Shown: positions 12,501 through 23,149 of the stretch, piece by piece
Layout: the number at the start of each line of letters is the position of its first letter
Numbering within the stretch: position 1 is the first letter of the stretch
Assembly (NCBI GenBank): GCA_020536535.1
Contig: JAHLWZ010000887.1
Span: 1 to 58,512, forward strand
DNA from: Pelomyxa schiedti
Lineage: Eukaryota > Evosea > Pelobiontida > Pelomyxidae
Length of the DNA stretch: 58,512 bases
Direction of reading: 5' to 3'
The notes under the pieces: model-generated
Databases searched by the model: none
What the model was told of the DNA's origin: nothing
The model's input: only the letters and a program-made list of their open reading frames with translations
Position numbers and translations under genes: made by a program

Positions 12501-12946
12501 AGTGACGGCAATTCACCAGGCTGAAAATCTCCCTGCAGTTTTAACGGAATCGGCTGAATGGAATTTGACAAGTCTTCGTCGCCTCCCTGCTGTCGCTGCT
12601 GCTGCTGTTGTTGTGGCACTTGCACTTGCGTATCTTGCTGTTGTTGCTGCTGCTGCTGCTGATTATTATGGGGTGCGCAAGGTGCAACGGCGTCGGCACC
12701 GCAATTGTGGGACGTGGCAGTGGCGCGCAGATCGGCGCACGGCGGCGTGGAACTGGTAGCGGCCGCCTTGGCCTGCGATTCGCCGGGAACGAAGGTGCTG
12801 CTAGTAGTAGACGAGGAAACAGACGGCGACGCCGACGACACGACGGGGGGCTGCTGCGAGTCCCCGCATTCCAGGGACGCCAGCAGGGTGCCCAGCAGAT
12901 CGTCCTCCGAACAACCCGCCGTAGATCCTTGCTGTGTACCGTCCAT
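9581..12946 (-). CDS. STAT-like SH2 transcription factor (left copy)
   Basis: The N-terminus is disordered and Gln/Ser/Thr-rich with CAG/CAA tracts. Several exons separated by short introns follow; a segment with TTDFPVRTFSKQKK may be part of a DNA-binding region. A long Gln/Pro/Thr-rich insert precedes a STAT-linker-like helix region (HFGHWSSQREQELVELFEQ, then SDLLLWLTRTASQIKKI). The SH2 domain reads GFTSRDNANEMLSCSPVGTF and GTFLLRFSWADPGELVVAF (about 10040-10100), with the phosphotyrosine-binding Arg in LLRFS. A Pro/Thr-rich tail contains PPQQYRLTDK near its end, a candidate phosphotyrosine. STATs dimerise through SH2-phosphotyrosine contacts and enter the nucleus. The SH2 call is firm; orthology is less certain. 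The gene is divergent from BTB-TLDc. Confidence 0.78.
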
Positions 12947-13141
12947 CAAACTGGTATTTTTTCTTCTTCTTGAACTCTTCCTGGAAGAGAGAACTCTTTC
13001 TGAGGCTCCTCAACGAAGCTGACGAGATATGCCCCAAGTGGACACTCCGTCCTGTTACTTGGCTCACCCACTCGTATGAGAACCAACCAACAAAAAAAAC
13101 AGACAACTTAGATAAAATCAAAAAAACGGTCAGGACACACG
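12947..13141. promoter_or_regulatory. Shared divergent promoter, STAT-like / BTB-TLDc (left)
   Basis: Only 195 bp separate the divergent start codons of the STAT-like gene (minus) and the BTB-TLDc gene (plus). It must hold both promoters. It contains AAGAAGAAG-type and A-rich tracts, but no motif I can name. Function is inferred from position only. Confidence 0.5.
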
Positions 13142-14281
13142 ATGTCGTCGCTGTCGGCCATCAACACGATGTTGCAGCAGGCACAAGAGGAGATGGCGGC
13201 CAAGGAGGCCGAGCTCCAGCGCCAGAAGGACGACCTCGCAAGGGAGCGAGCCGCGTTCGTCGAGGAGATGGCCAAGGAGCGCGCCAAGTTTGCCTCCTCG
13301 CCGTCGACCCATAATTCGGCCGGCGGCTTCTCAGGCGCCCTGCTCCCCGGCACCACGGCGGCGGTCCCGTTCCCGGGCGCGCCGCCCGAGCCGCCCCCCG
13401 CGTTCAGTTGCTCGATGACGTCACCGTCGAGCCAAGTGATCACCATCAACGTAGGGGGGACCATGTTCACCACGACCGTGAAGACCCTGCTGGAATCGGA
13501 GCCCAAGTCCGTGTTCGCCGCCATGCTCACCGGAAGGCGCGAAGTCCTGCGCGACCGGGAGGGCAACATTTTCATCGACCACGACGGAGCCAGGTTCGGG
13601 CACGTTCTGAACTGGCTCAGGACCAAGCACGTGCCCGGCGGGGCCGAATTGGGCCAGCTACTGGTCGGCGAGTCGCTGTTCTTCAGACTGGAGGAGCTGC
13701 GGGAGGAGCTGCAGGGCCCGCTGATAAGTAGCTCCATTCTGACGAGGGACATGGCCTGGTCGTTGGCCGGGATGTTCCCCAGGACCTGGGGAAAGATCAA
13801 GTTCAAGCTCCTTTTCACCGGCTCGAAAGAGACTACTTCCCGCAACCTCGTTGTGCTGAACCAAGTCTCCAACAACGGCATAGTTCTGTGCATCAAGGCG
13901 ACTACCGACTACGTGTTCGGGGCATATATCTTCAACCCGACACCTTTCGATGACCATCTCGGCTGGGAGAACGGCAACCAATCCATCTTCCTCTTCTCGT
14001 TTGGCACAGATAACCAGCCGCCGTACCCACTCAAATTGTGCCACTCTGGGCTCGGCCACGGTATCAACAAGTCACTGGCCACTGGGCTGCATTTGAGTGA
14101 AGACCTAGTACTGTTCTCCACAAAGGGGTCCCGGAATACCTGCCACCCTATGATATACACCATTATACCACCAGCTTACAGGAGCCCAGGTCTTGTTCTG
14201 GACGACTCCACATTGACTGGTGCAGCGTCATTCACAGTGGCACAAGTAGAGGCCTATGAAGTTACCTTCAATAGTTTGTAA
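13142..14281 (+). CDS. Coiled-coil BTB-TLDc protein (left copy)
   Basis: Intronless, 379 residues. Residues about 5-55 form a heptad-like Glu/Lys/Gln coiled coil. A Pro/Gly linker leads to a KCTD/T1-type BTB domain (about 98-195: VITINVGGTMFTTTVKTL, GNIFIDHDGARFGHVLNWLR). The C-terminal half matches a TLDc domain (FKLLFTGSKETTSRN, VFGAYIFNP, SIFLFSFGTDNQPPYPLKL, and a final FTVAQVEAYEVTF). KCTD-type BTB domains oligomerise and often act as Cullin-3 adaptors; TLDc domains are linked to oxidative-stress responses and V-ATPase regulation. BTB-TLDc fusions occur in several protists. The first 590 nt are much more GC-rich than the rest. Confidence 0.88.
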   Translation: MSSLSAINTMLQQAQEEMAAKEAELQRQKDDLARERAAFVEEMAKERAKFASSPSTHNSAGGFSGALLPGTTAAVPFPGAPPEPPPAFSCSMTSPSSQVITINVGGTMFTTTVKTLLESEPKSVFAAMLTGRREVLRDREGNIFIDHDGARFGHVLNWLRTKHVPGGAELGQLLVGESLFFRLEELREELQGPLISSSILTRDMAWSLAGMFPRTWGKIKFKLLFTGSKETTSRNLVVLNQVSNNGIVLCIKATTDYVFGAYIFNPTPFDDHLGWENGNQSIFLFSFGTDNQPPYPLKLCHSGLGHGINKSLATGLHLSEDLVLFSTKGSRNTCHPMIYTIIPPAYRSPGLVLDDSTLTGAASFTVAQVEAYEVTFNSL

Positions 14282-14397
14282 GAGGAAAAAGCACAAAAAC
14301 ACAAATTCTGTGGTGGTGCTCTTAGAAAAGTACTGATTGAGCTCAATTAATTCTGTTATTGTTTTAATTATTTTGCAAACAAACACTTTTTGGTACG

Positions 14398-14932
14398 TCA
14401 TGGTTGTTGCCAAGGGGGGGATGTAGCTCTTGCATTTTGCTCCACATTGGGTATTGGTGTGTTGTCCTGGAAATTCATTTAGAAAACATAGGATAATACC
14501 AAGAATATACCTGGAAACAAACAGTAGGAAACTCCACAGAAGCCTCCAACTTGTCAATTGCAGACGCAGGGCTTGCCGGATCTGAGTGACAACCGCAGCG
14601 ATTTCACGTTTGGTTGTTTCACAACAACCTGTTTCATTGAATGCCGCCGTTGGGGTCTCTAAGTTTGTGAATAACGAAGAAGGAGGATAATAATAAATAA
14701 CTTTGAATCATTTGGTTGGGTATTATGAGTTCACCCGTTAACGAAGGTCAGGAGGATGAGAACCTCTTGAGGGGGGATTCTGCACAATATACTCCTGGTG
14801 ACAATTAGTACAACTTGTATGAACCTCCTTTGGGCTTACACGACATCGTCCAGCGACCATGTTGTCAAAATCGGCTTCCAACTTGTCCAGATATCGATGT
14901 ATCTCGCGCACTTTCACTTCTTCTTGTACTTC
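14398..14932 (-). pseudogene. 3' fragment of an unknown gene cut at the axis (left)
   Basis: On the minus strand, starting abruptly at the palindrome axis, is a helical segment (VKVREIHRYLDKLEADFDNM) followed by a good GTAAG...CACCAG intron of about 45 nt. Further out, DKLEASVEFPTVCFQ joins through another short intron to DNTPIPNVEQNARATSPPW and a stop. How the two blocks connect is not resolved. No start codon or N-terminal domain is available because the axis removes it. Family unknown. Convergent with BTB-TLDc. Confidence 0.5.
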
Positions 14933-14933
14933 T

Positions 14934-14952
14934 ATTTTTTTCAGTCCTTCGG
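14934..14952. other. Asymmetric centre of the palindrome
   Basis: A 19-nt non-symmetric spacer, a T run followed by CAGTCCTTCGG, separates the arms. Complementarity resumes at 14931-14933 / 14953-14955. No recognisable sequencing-adapter sequence is present. The spacer lies inside an open reading frame that continues outward on both strands, so a gene is cut at the axis. Confidence 0.85.
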
Positions 14953-14953
14953 A

Positions 14954-15488
14954 GAAGAACAAGAAGAAGTTAAAGTGCGCGAGATACATCGATATCTGGA
15001 CAAGTTGGAAGCCGATTTTGACAACATGGTCGCTGGACGATGTCGTGTAAGCCCAAAGGAGGTTCATACAAGTTGTACTAATTGTCACCAGGAGTATATT
15101 GTGCAGAATCCCCCCTCAAGAGGTTCTCATCCTCCTGACCTTCGTTAACGGGTGAACTCATAATACCCAACCAAATGATTCAAAGTTATTTATTATTATC
15201 CTCCTTCTTCGTTATTCACAAACTTAGAGACCCCAACGGCGGCATTCAATGAAACAGGTTGTTGTGAAACAACCAAACGTGAAATCGCTGCGGTTGTCAC
15301 TCAGATCCGGCAAGCCCTGCGTCTGCAATTGACAAGTTGGAGGCTTCTGTGGAGTTTCCTACTGTTTGTTTCCAGGTATATTCTTGGTATTATCCTATGT
15401 TTTCTAAATGAATTTCCAGGACAACACACCAATACCCAATGTGGAGCAAAATGCAAGAGCTACATCCCCCCCTTGGCAACAACCATGA
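14954..15488 (+). pseudogene. 3' fragment of an unknown gene cut at the axis (right)
   Basis: Mirror of 14398-14932. The apparent 116-codon frames running across the axis from either strand fuse this fragment to its own antisense and are not real genes. Confidence 0.5.
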
Positions 15489-15604
15489 CGTACCAAAAAG
15501 TGTTTGTTTGCAAAATAATTAAAACAATAACAGAATTAATTGAGCTCAATCAGTACTTTTCTAAGAGCACCACCACAGAATTTGTGTTTTTGTGCTTTTT
15601 CCTC

Positions 15605-16744
15605 TTACAAACTATTGAAGGTAACTTCATAGGCCTCTACTTGTGCCACTGTGAATGACGCTGCACCAGTCAATGTGGAGTCGTCCAGAACAAGACCTGG
15701 GCTCCTGTAAGCTGGTGGTATAATGGTGTATATCATAGGGTGGCAGGTATTCCGGGACCCCTTTGTGGAGAACAGTACTAGGTCTTCACTCAAATGCAGC
15801 CCAGTGGCCAGTGACTTGTTGATACCGTGGCCGAGCCCAGAGTGGCACAATTTGAGTGGGTACGGCGGCTGGTTATCTGTGCCAAACGAGAAGAGGAAGA
15901 TGGATTGGTTGCCGTTCTCCCAGCCGAGATGGTCATCGAAAGGTGTCGGGTTGAAGATATATGCCCCGAACACGTAGTCGGTAGTCGCCTTGATGCACAG
16001 AACTATGCCGTTGTTGGAGACTTGGTTCAGCACAACGAGGTTGCGGGAAGTAGTCTCTTTCGAGCCGGTGAAAAGGAGCTTGAACTTGATCTTTCCCCAG
16101 GTCCTGGGGAACATCCCGGCCAACGACCAGGCCATGTCCCTCGTCAGAATGGAGCTACTTATCAGCGGGCCCTGCAGCTCCTCCCGCAGCTCCTCCAGTC
16201 TGAAGAACAGCGACTCGCCGACCAGTAGCTGGCCCAATTCGGCCCCGCCGGGCACGTGCTTGGTCCTGAGCCAGTTCAGAACGTGCCCGAACCTGGCTCC
16301 GTCGTGGTCGATGAAAATGTTGCCCTCCCGGTCGCGCAGGACTTCGCGCCTTCCGGTGAGCATGGCGGCGAACACGGACTTGGGCTCCGATTCCAGCAGG
16401 GTCTTCACGGTCGTGGTGAACATGGTCCCCCCTACGTTGATGGTGATCACTTGGCTCGACGGTGACGTCATCGAGCAACTGAACGCGGGGGGCGGCTCGG
16501 GCGGCGCGCCCGGGAACGGGACCGCCGCCGTGGTGCCGGGGAGCAGGGCGCCTGAGAAGCCGCCGGCCGAATTATGGGTCGACGGCGAGGAGGCAAACTT
16601 GGCGCGCTCCTTGGCCATCTCCTCGACGAACGCGGCTCGCTCCCTTGCGAGGTCGTCCTTCTGGCGCTGGAGCTCGGCCTCCTTGGCCGCCATCTCCTCT
16701 TGTGCCTGCTGCAACATCGTGTTGATGGCCGACAGCGACGACAT
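15605..16744 (-). CDS. Coiled-coil BTB-TLDc protein (right copy)
   Basis: Identical mirror of 13142-14281, intronless, minus strand, divergent from the right STAT-like copy. Confidence 0.88.
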   Translation of the reverse strand: MSSLSAINTMLQQAQEEMAAKEAELQRQKDDLARERAAFVEEMAKERAKFASSPSTHNSAGGFSGALLPGTTAAVPFPGAPPEPPPAFSCSMTSPSSQVITINVGGTMFTTTVKTLLESEPKSVFAAMLTGRREVLRDREGNIFIDHDGARFGHVLNWLRTKHVPGGAELGQLLVGESLFFRLEELREELQGPLISSSILTRDMAWSLAGMFPRTWGKIKFKLLFTGSKETTSRNLVVLNQVSNNGIVLCIKATTDYVFGAYIFNPTPFDDHLGWENGNQSIFLFSFGTDNQPPYPLKLCHSGLGHGINKSLATGLHLSEDLVLFSTKGSRNTCHPMIYTIIPPAYRSPGLVLDDSTLTGAASFTVAQVEAYEVTFNSL

Positions 16745-16939
16745 CGTGTGTCCTGACCGTTTTTTTGATTTTATCTAAGTTGTCTGTTTTTTTTGTTGGT
16801 TGGTTCTCATACGAGTGGGTGAGCCAAGTAACAGGACGGAGTGTCCACTTGGGGCATATCTCGTCAGCTTCGTTGAGGAGCCTCAGAAAGAGTTCTCTCT
16901 TCCAGGAAGAGTTCAAGAAGAAGAAAAAATACCAGTTTG
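16745..16939. promoter_or_regulatory. Shared divergent promoter, BTB-TLDc / STAT-like (right)
   Basis: Mirror of 12947-13141, between the BTB-TLDc start (minus) and the STAT-like start (plus). Confidence 0.5.
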
Positions 16940-19900
16940 ATGGACGGTACACAGCAAGGATCTACGGCGGGTTGTTCGGAGGACGATCTGCTGGGCACCC
17001 TGCTGGCGTCCCTGGAATGCGGGGACTCGCAGCAGCCCCCCGTCGTGTCGTCGGCGTCGCCGTCTGTTTCCTCGTCTACTACTAGCAGCACCTTCGTTCC
17101 CGGCGAATCGCAGGCCAAGGCGGCCGCTACCAGTTCCACGCCGCCGTGCGCCGATCTGCGCGCCACTGCCACGTCCCACAATTGCGGTGCCGACGCCGTT
17201 GCACCTTGCGCACCCCATAATAATCAGCAGCAGCAGCAGCAACAACAGCAAGATACGCAAGTGCAAGTGCCACAACAACAGCAGCAGCAGCGACAGCAGG
17301 GAGGCGACGAAGACTTGTCAAATTCCATTCAGCCGATTCCGTTAAAACTGCAGGGAGATTTTCAGCCTGGTGAATTGCCGTCACTTCCCCGCCTTTCGGC
17401 CCCGACGTTTGGCCTCGCTCCTTCAATTGAACCGCAAATGTGTGAGGGTGGAGGACGTCTGTCTGGCGAGAACCTTATCAGTGATGTGTTAGAATATATC
17501 CGAGCATGCAGGTTTGTAGTGTTCCTTCTTCTTCTTTTTTTTTTTTTTTTTTTTTTTTTATTTAAAAACCCCACTTTTTCTTGCCCAAAGCTTCTCCCTC
17601 TAATTATCTGGTCTAGCCTAAGTGTGATTGAGTACCCTTTTTCTCAGATGAAGGATGGGTCTTGTGTTCTCAAGGGTGGCTCGTCAACCTATAAATTCTC
17701 TGTCTTAGTTCAGGTATTGAAATCTTCCCACATGGTTTTTCTTTTTAATCTTTGTGGTGCATGGGTGGGGTATGTCTATCTTTACCTTAATGAAGGTGGT
17801 TACTGCAGGGAGACTTTTCTTTTATTGTTGCAACTCACATACAGCCTTTTCTGTTCATGGGTTGTTGCTTGATAACTACATGCAAGCCTGAACCTGGTGC
17901 TGCCTCACCACCTGTAGAGAAATTTGAAAATGACTTGATCAGGGGAGGGTACATTTCTCTCTTTTTTTTTTTTTTTTCTTTTTTCTTACAATATCCAGAG
18001 ACCCCGTTCCAGTGAATGAAGAAGGTGTCGCTGTCTTTCCTAGGATATGCATTCTGAGTGCAGGCAGAGGAGCAGTATGGAAATGTACGCTCCTCCCGCT
18101 GCCATTTGGTGCTAACATTCGACTATAGTGAGATTCTACCTTAACTATAAGGACCAGCTTTTATTGACCACAGACTTCCCAGTTAGAACATTTTCCAAGC
18201 AAAAGAAAATTGGTATGTCAATTTCTTTTGCAGACTGCAGGGATTAATTCGGCTCTAGATTCTGTGTTGGCATGCACACCCGTGTCACATCGACATAATC
18301 CAACACACAAAATGAACCGTAAGCCAAGCTACAATCCTAATGAACCCCAACCATGCCAGTGTCACTTACACTCAAACTGCCACAATAGTCAGCATTCATG
18401 CTTTTCGCAAAACACACATACACTCACACAACATGGCCATCATTCACCTGAGTATGTAGTTTTACCAACAGGAGGGATTCCTCCACCATTCACTCCAACT
18501 AAGCAAGCGGCCACACCAACCTTTTTACCTGCAACATTCCAACCTGTTGACCAGCTTCCATCATCAAACCCTTCTGGGTTCTTCCCTGTTGCAAACACAC
18601 CCACAACCACAATGATGGCTCCCCCATCCGTACAGCAGCAGAATCAAACGTTTTCTTTTGTGTCGTCACCTTTTTTTGGGCAACAACAGAATGAGTTGGG
18701 TTTATCATCAACTCAGTTCCAACCAGTACTACCCCTATCATTTGACACAGACCTCTTCCCACAATATCTGGCGGAGACTCCCTCGACATATTTTCTATCA
18801 ACACAGCCTACATTGAACATGAACGAACAACCGCAAGGTCTGAAATCTATTCAAGCTCCCTCAGATACAATTTTCCAGCCATACCAGTCAGACTTTACAC
18901 AACACTCACATTACCAAGCTTCACCACAAATTCCATGTAACAATAATCCCCCACTGTCACAAGCCTTCCACGGATCCCCCGCTGCCCCAATACCGCAACA
19001 GCAAAGTCATATTCACCCTTTATCCCCTCAAGAGACTGCACGCCAGGATTTGCATGGCCCCCAACAACAAGTCCTCCCGGACCAAGCTCAAAAAGTGCAA
19101 GCCCCTTTATCATCTGTCGTTCCCCAATCAGAAGTAAAGACAGGGTCTCCCACAACACAAACTAAATTTCTCCCAGTTGTATCTCAGCACACATCATCAC
19201 CACACCAACAAATACAGCAGAGCAGTAACTCGCCACATATGACTTTTGCCACAGAAAATACAAGGCAGGAGTTGCTGGAGAGCAGCTCCCCCCAGAACAA
19301 TACACCTCCTTGCAGTTTTACCTTTGTTTCCCCCGGCCTAAACCTCTTTGGGCAAAACCCTAAGATGGCAAGATTGTCTATGTTCAATCCAGAAAATACC
19401 CTGGTAACCTTCACAGCCAAAATTCCTATTCTCATAATTTTGCAGCACTTTGGTCACTGGTCTTCCCAGCGAGAACAGGAACTTGTGGAGTTATTTGAAC
19501 AAACTTGTGGGACTGTAAAGCGCAAACTCTCCCCAGCGGATCTACACTCCCTAAGGCAAATCGAAGAGACAGGTAAAAGACCGCGTACGTGTTTGCCCAA
19601 TAAGTCTTTCCACAGGCGAGTTTTCTGATCTACTGTTGTGGCTAACAAGAACAGCCTCCCAAATAAAAAAGGTACCAGAACTATTGACATTTCTTGTATT
19701 TACCAACACATTCAGATTCCTTTTGTTTGGGATAGCAAAGACCCCCAATTAGTGTCAGGGTTTACTTCACGAGATAATGCCAACGAAATGCTCAGCTGCA
19801 GTCCCGTTGGCACATTCCTCCTCCGGTTCAGTTGGGCTGATCCTGGAGAGCTTGTAGTGGCTTTTGTGTCTCCAATGCACACCATAGAACAGGCATGTTT

Positions 19901-20305
19901 TTCGGTACCAACCCCTTCAACTAACAGTTTGTGCAGTGTTACCTCCTTGATGAACGGGACCCAATGTCTGACATCAAGGTCACTGAAAAAGTCCTGCAAA
20001 GCAGCTGGCTTCACCGTCTCCAAGACACCCAAACAGCTCCAGCACCACTCCAACAAAATCCCAGCACACCGACGCCTGCACCAACACCAACAACCAAAGA
20101 CACCACAGACCACACAGACAACAACAGCATAGGAGAATTCAGCCCCGAATCAATCCCTTCAACACCAAGCACTACAACCACACCCATTTTCCAACTGGCA
20201 CCCCTCCCGCCTCAGCAGTATCGCCTCACAGACAAGACTGTTGCATTCCGGCATATCAGAAGGCTCACCCACCACAGAAAACCTTTGAAGGACGATACAG
20301 AGTAG
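16940..20305 (+). CDS. STAT-like SH2 transcription factor (right copy)
   Basis: Identical mirror of 9581-12946. The SH2 core GTFLLRFS is at 19809-19832. A 32-nt intron (19905-19936, GTACCA...GTGCAG with CTAAC inside) keeps the frame into CYLLDERDPMSDIKVTEKV. Without its removal the reading frame would stop at 20132. Confidence 0.78.
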
Positions 20306-20378
20306 TTTTACTATCTATTTAATGCCAATAGGGAAACAATTAAAAAAAAAAAAGCAATCCTTATCTGTTACACCATTT

Positions 20379-23042
20379 CTAAAAGAACACAGACTTCAAT
20401 GTGTTTATCCACCCACCTGTTCCTGAGGCAATGTCATTCAGTTCGTTTTGTAGCAGAACGTCTGATGAAGGTTTTGGTGGTGGGTGGGCCGGCTTTGGTG
20501 GAGGTGCCGCATGAGAGGTTGAGGTTTCTGTTCCCACGACCGCGTTGAGCCACTCCAGCCAGCCTGGAGTCTTTGCTGCGGGCTTCTCTGCATTTGCCGC
20601 AGAAGCTGCGGTTGTTGGCGTTGGATGTGTTGTTGCGGGAGTTGGGCTTGGTTGGGTTGGTACCGGTGCCGCGGTTGTTGTTTGTGTTGGTGTGGGTACT
20701 TGGGTGGCTTGCGCAGCAATTTTTTCTTTTGCGAGCTGGTTACCGGCGGCGGCAGCAAGGCCAAGCATCCTGCGGGACTCTTCGAGGTCCACTGGTGTTC
20801 CAACTCCCTTTTCATAGCAGAGAGCTAGCTGGTAGAGGCCACAGTTACTGCCTCCGGTGGCAGCCTCCTGGTATAGTCTAAATGCGGTAGTGGTGTCCTG
20901 GGGAACTACAAAGCCGTGTTCATTGCACCACCCAATTTGAGATAGGGCGTCAAAGTTGCCCATTTGCGCCGCTTTTAGATACTGTTCGTAACAGGCAGGA
21001 AGATCGAGGTACTCCCTCTCATACATAAGCCCAAGTTTATAAGTGGCACTTGCGTTTCCAAGAGCAGAGGCCCGTTTATACCATTCACATGCCTCCTCTG
21101 CATTTCTGGGGAGATAGGTGTCGTCACTGTAAAGATCCCCAACAGTTTCCATTGCATGACTATCTGCGCTGTTGGCACACATTTGCAACAGGGAAACTGC
21201 GCGGGGCCGTTGAGCAGGATTTCCGTTACTGATAAGAAGCATGGCAAGTAAATAATGCGCTCCAGTGTGCCCCACATCACCGGCTTGTTGTAGAAGATTC
21301 TCTGTGCGAGTGGCATCCATTTCAACACCATTTCCTGTCCAGTAGCATAAGCCAAGGTTTACAGTAGCACCAGCATGCCCCGCGGCAGTGGCCTTTGTGA
21401 AAAGCACAGCGGCCTTTCTTTGTTTGAGTTCTGTACCTTCCCCTTTCTCGAGCATGAGTGCACAGCTGTTCATTGATGGTGGATGGTTGATGCGTGACAG
21501 GCGGTGGAAAATGTGATAAGCGGAATCAAATTCCTTCTGTACATAGTATGACCACATTCCAACAAAGTATGAAACGGAGGTGTTTGAGAACTGTGGATAA
21601 AGCACTTCCAACTCATTGGAAATTTCTGCGCCTTCTGACAAGAAAACATCGCCATCACGTTGTAGTTTTTCAATGAGGTGTTTGAATGGCTCTTCCCTCA
21701 AGGGTGTAACTGACTGCAGACTTTGTGGGGGGTCTATCCCAAGGTGCTTCTCTCCAACTTGTAGAACCACAGCTCTGTATATCATAATCGCTGGAAGGTA
21801 TAGAGATTTCTGACGAGAGGCAGCCTTTTCAACTGATTTGATGCACTCTTTGATTTTACTCGCTTCCCAGTGAAGCAGTGCATGCACAACTAGTTGCTTT
21901 GAGGTATGCGGTCTTCTTTTTTCTTTTTGGGTTGGTGCCGGTGTTGTTAATGTTGGTGGAGGGGATACCACTGGTGCAGAGGGTGGAGGGGAAGCCACAG
22001 AGGCAGATGCAGAAGGGACAGCAGGTTGTTGAGCAGGAAAGGACGAAACCATATCGGAAAGAAGGAGAGAGGAGCCAACCATCACTAAATCAATAACAAT
22101 CAAACCTGTATCCACTATTTCTCCTACTTCAAATGTTGACTCTGGCTCAAGAAGAATTTCTGGCTGGGGTCATGAAAATGGAAACCGGACAAAGAAGAAA
22201 CCTTGAGAAGAACTTCCAGCATAGGGAGTGACATCATAACCCCAAGCATTATGGATGATAAAAAGGGTGCCGTCACAGTTTCCACTTGAAGTGACCAAGT
22301 AGTTTTTTGTAGCATTCATGTCAGTTGATACCGAGCAGAATGTATGCCACATGATCTTATTTCCTGATTTGGGTTACTTTTTTGTTGAAGAGTGTATTTC
22401 ACCTTTTGCATAATGTCCAGCATCAAGTAGCACACGCTCAGAAATTCCGCGGAATAGAACGGTTCCAGGAGGAGTGAAGCGAGGAAGTAACCTGATTGAT
22501 TGCAATAAAAGGAAGATGTAACTTCTCCACCGCCTCAGCTGCAACATATTGCGGGTTATCAGTGCTTTGTTCAAAATACAATATGGGTTTTCATCTGTGG
22601 TATTTCCAAAATCAAAGAAGTACAATGCCACAGCTGCCCCTGTAATAATGATATTTTAAAAAAAGACTGTAATAACAAAGAAATAGAACTACCGTGCTCC
22701 AGACTTAACTGCGGAAAAGTGGATGCGCAAACTTGAGCTGTTTTGATGCACTCTGCAACAACCTAAACCAAAAAGAAGTTAACGTTTCGGAGTTCAAGTG
22801 CTGCGTAAAAAAAAAATACGAAATACGAAACACGCGCACACCAGATCCAAGTCCGGGATCGTCGTCTCCTTGAGTGACAGAGACAATGTCGCGGGAGGGG
22901 CATAATCGCGGGGGTAGAGTTTTGTTATGTCACCGAGTGTCTTGAGTGGGTTCTCGTGCTCGCCAATCACGAGGGTCTTCCGCATCCTCTCGGCCTCAGC
23001 GCCCTTATGGCCGCCACCCCCTACAACCACCTTGTTGCTCAT
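20379..23042 (-). CDS. ADP-ribosyltransferase-SEL1 repeat fusion (right copy)
   Basis: Identical mirror of 6844-9507, including the Ser two residues before the presumed catalytic Glu and the full SEL1 block (about 20700-21560). Confidence 0.75.
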
Positions 23043-23149
23043 TGTCAGATCTACAACAACCTCTTACTTACGGTCGGCCGACCGACGGTCGAAGCGAAAG
23101 AATTTTTTCGTTTTTTCTCGTTGCCTGTTTTACTGGAAACAAAAACCAA

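Larger units (their letters stand above)
1..14933 (+). repeat. Left arm of giant inverted repeat (palindrome)
   Basis: Every recognisable coding segment here recurs on the opposite strand at 29886 minus its coordinate, with the same translation and the same length of homopolymer runs (for example the run of more than 20 A near 12330 and the A run near 5530). Arm spacing never drifts, so no indels separate the arms. The only mismatches I found lie within about 30 nt of the axis: 14915 against 14971, and 14928 against 14958. The window begins inside this arm, so its true outer end is not visible. Confidence 0.97.

Noticed and set aside
12312-13022. Frames antisense to the STAT-like N-terminus (Lys-, Leu- and Arg-rich)
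   Set aside because: They are shadows of CAG/CAA and T-run sequence on the opposite strand of a better-supported gene.
14930-14955. Leftover sequencing hairpin adapter at the axis
   Set aside because: The spacer is a T run plus CAGTCCTTCGG and does not look like a known adapter. A fold-back artefact by another route remains possible.
14738-15148. Two 116-codon frames crossing the palindrome axis on opposite strands
   Set aside because: They join a gene fragment to its own antisense through the spacer. Their matching halves are a consequence of the inverted repeat.
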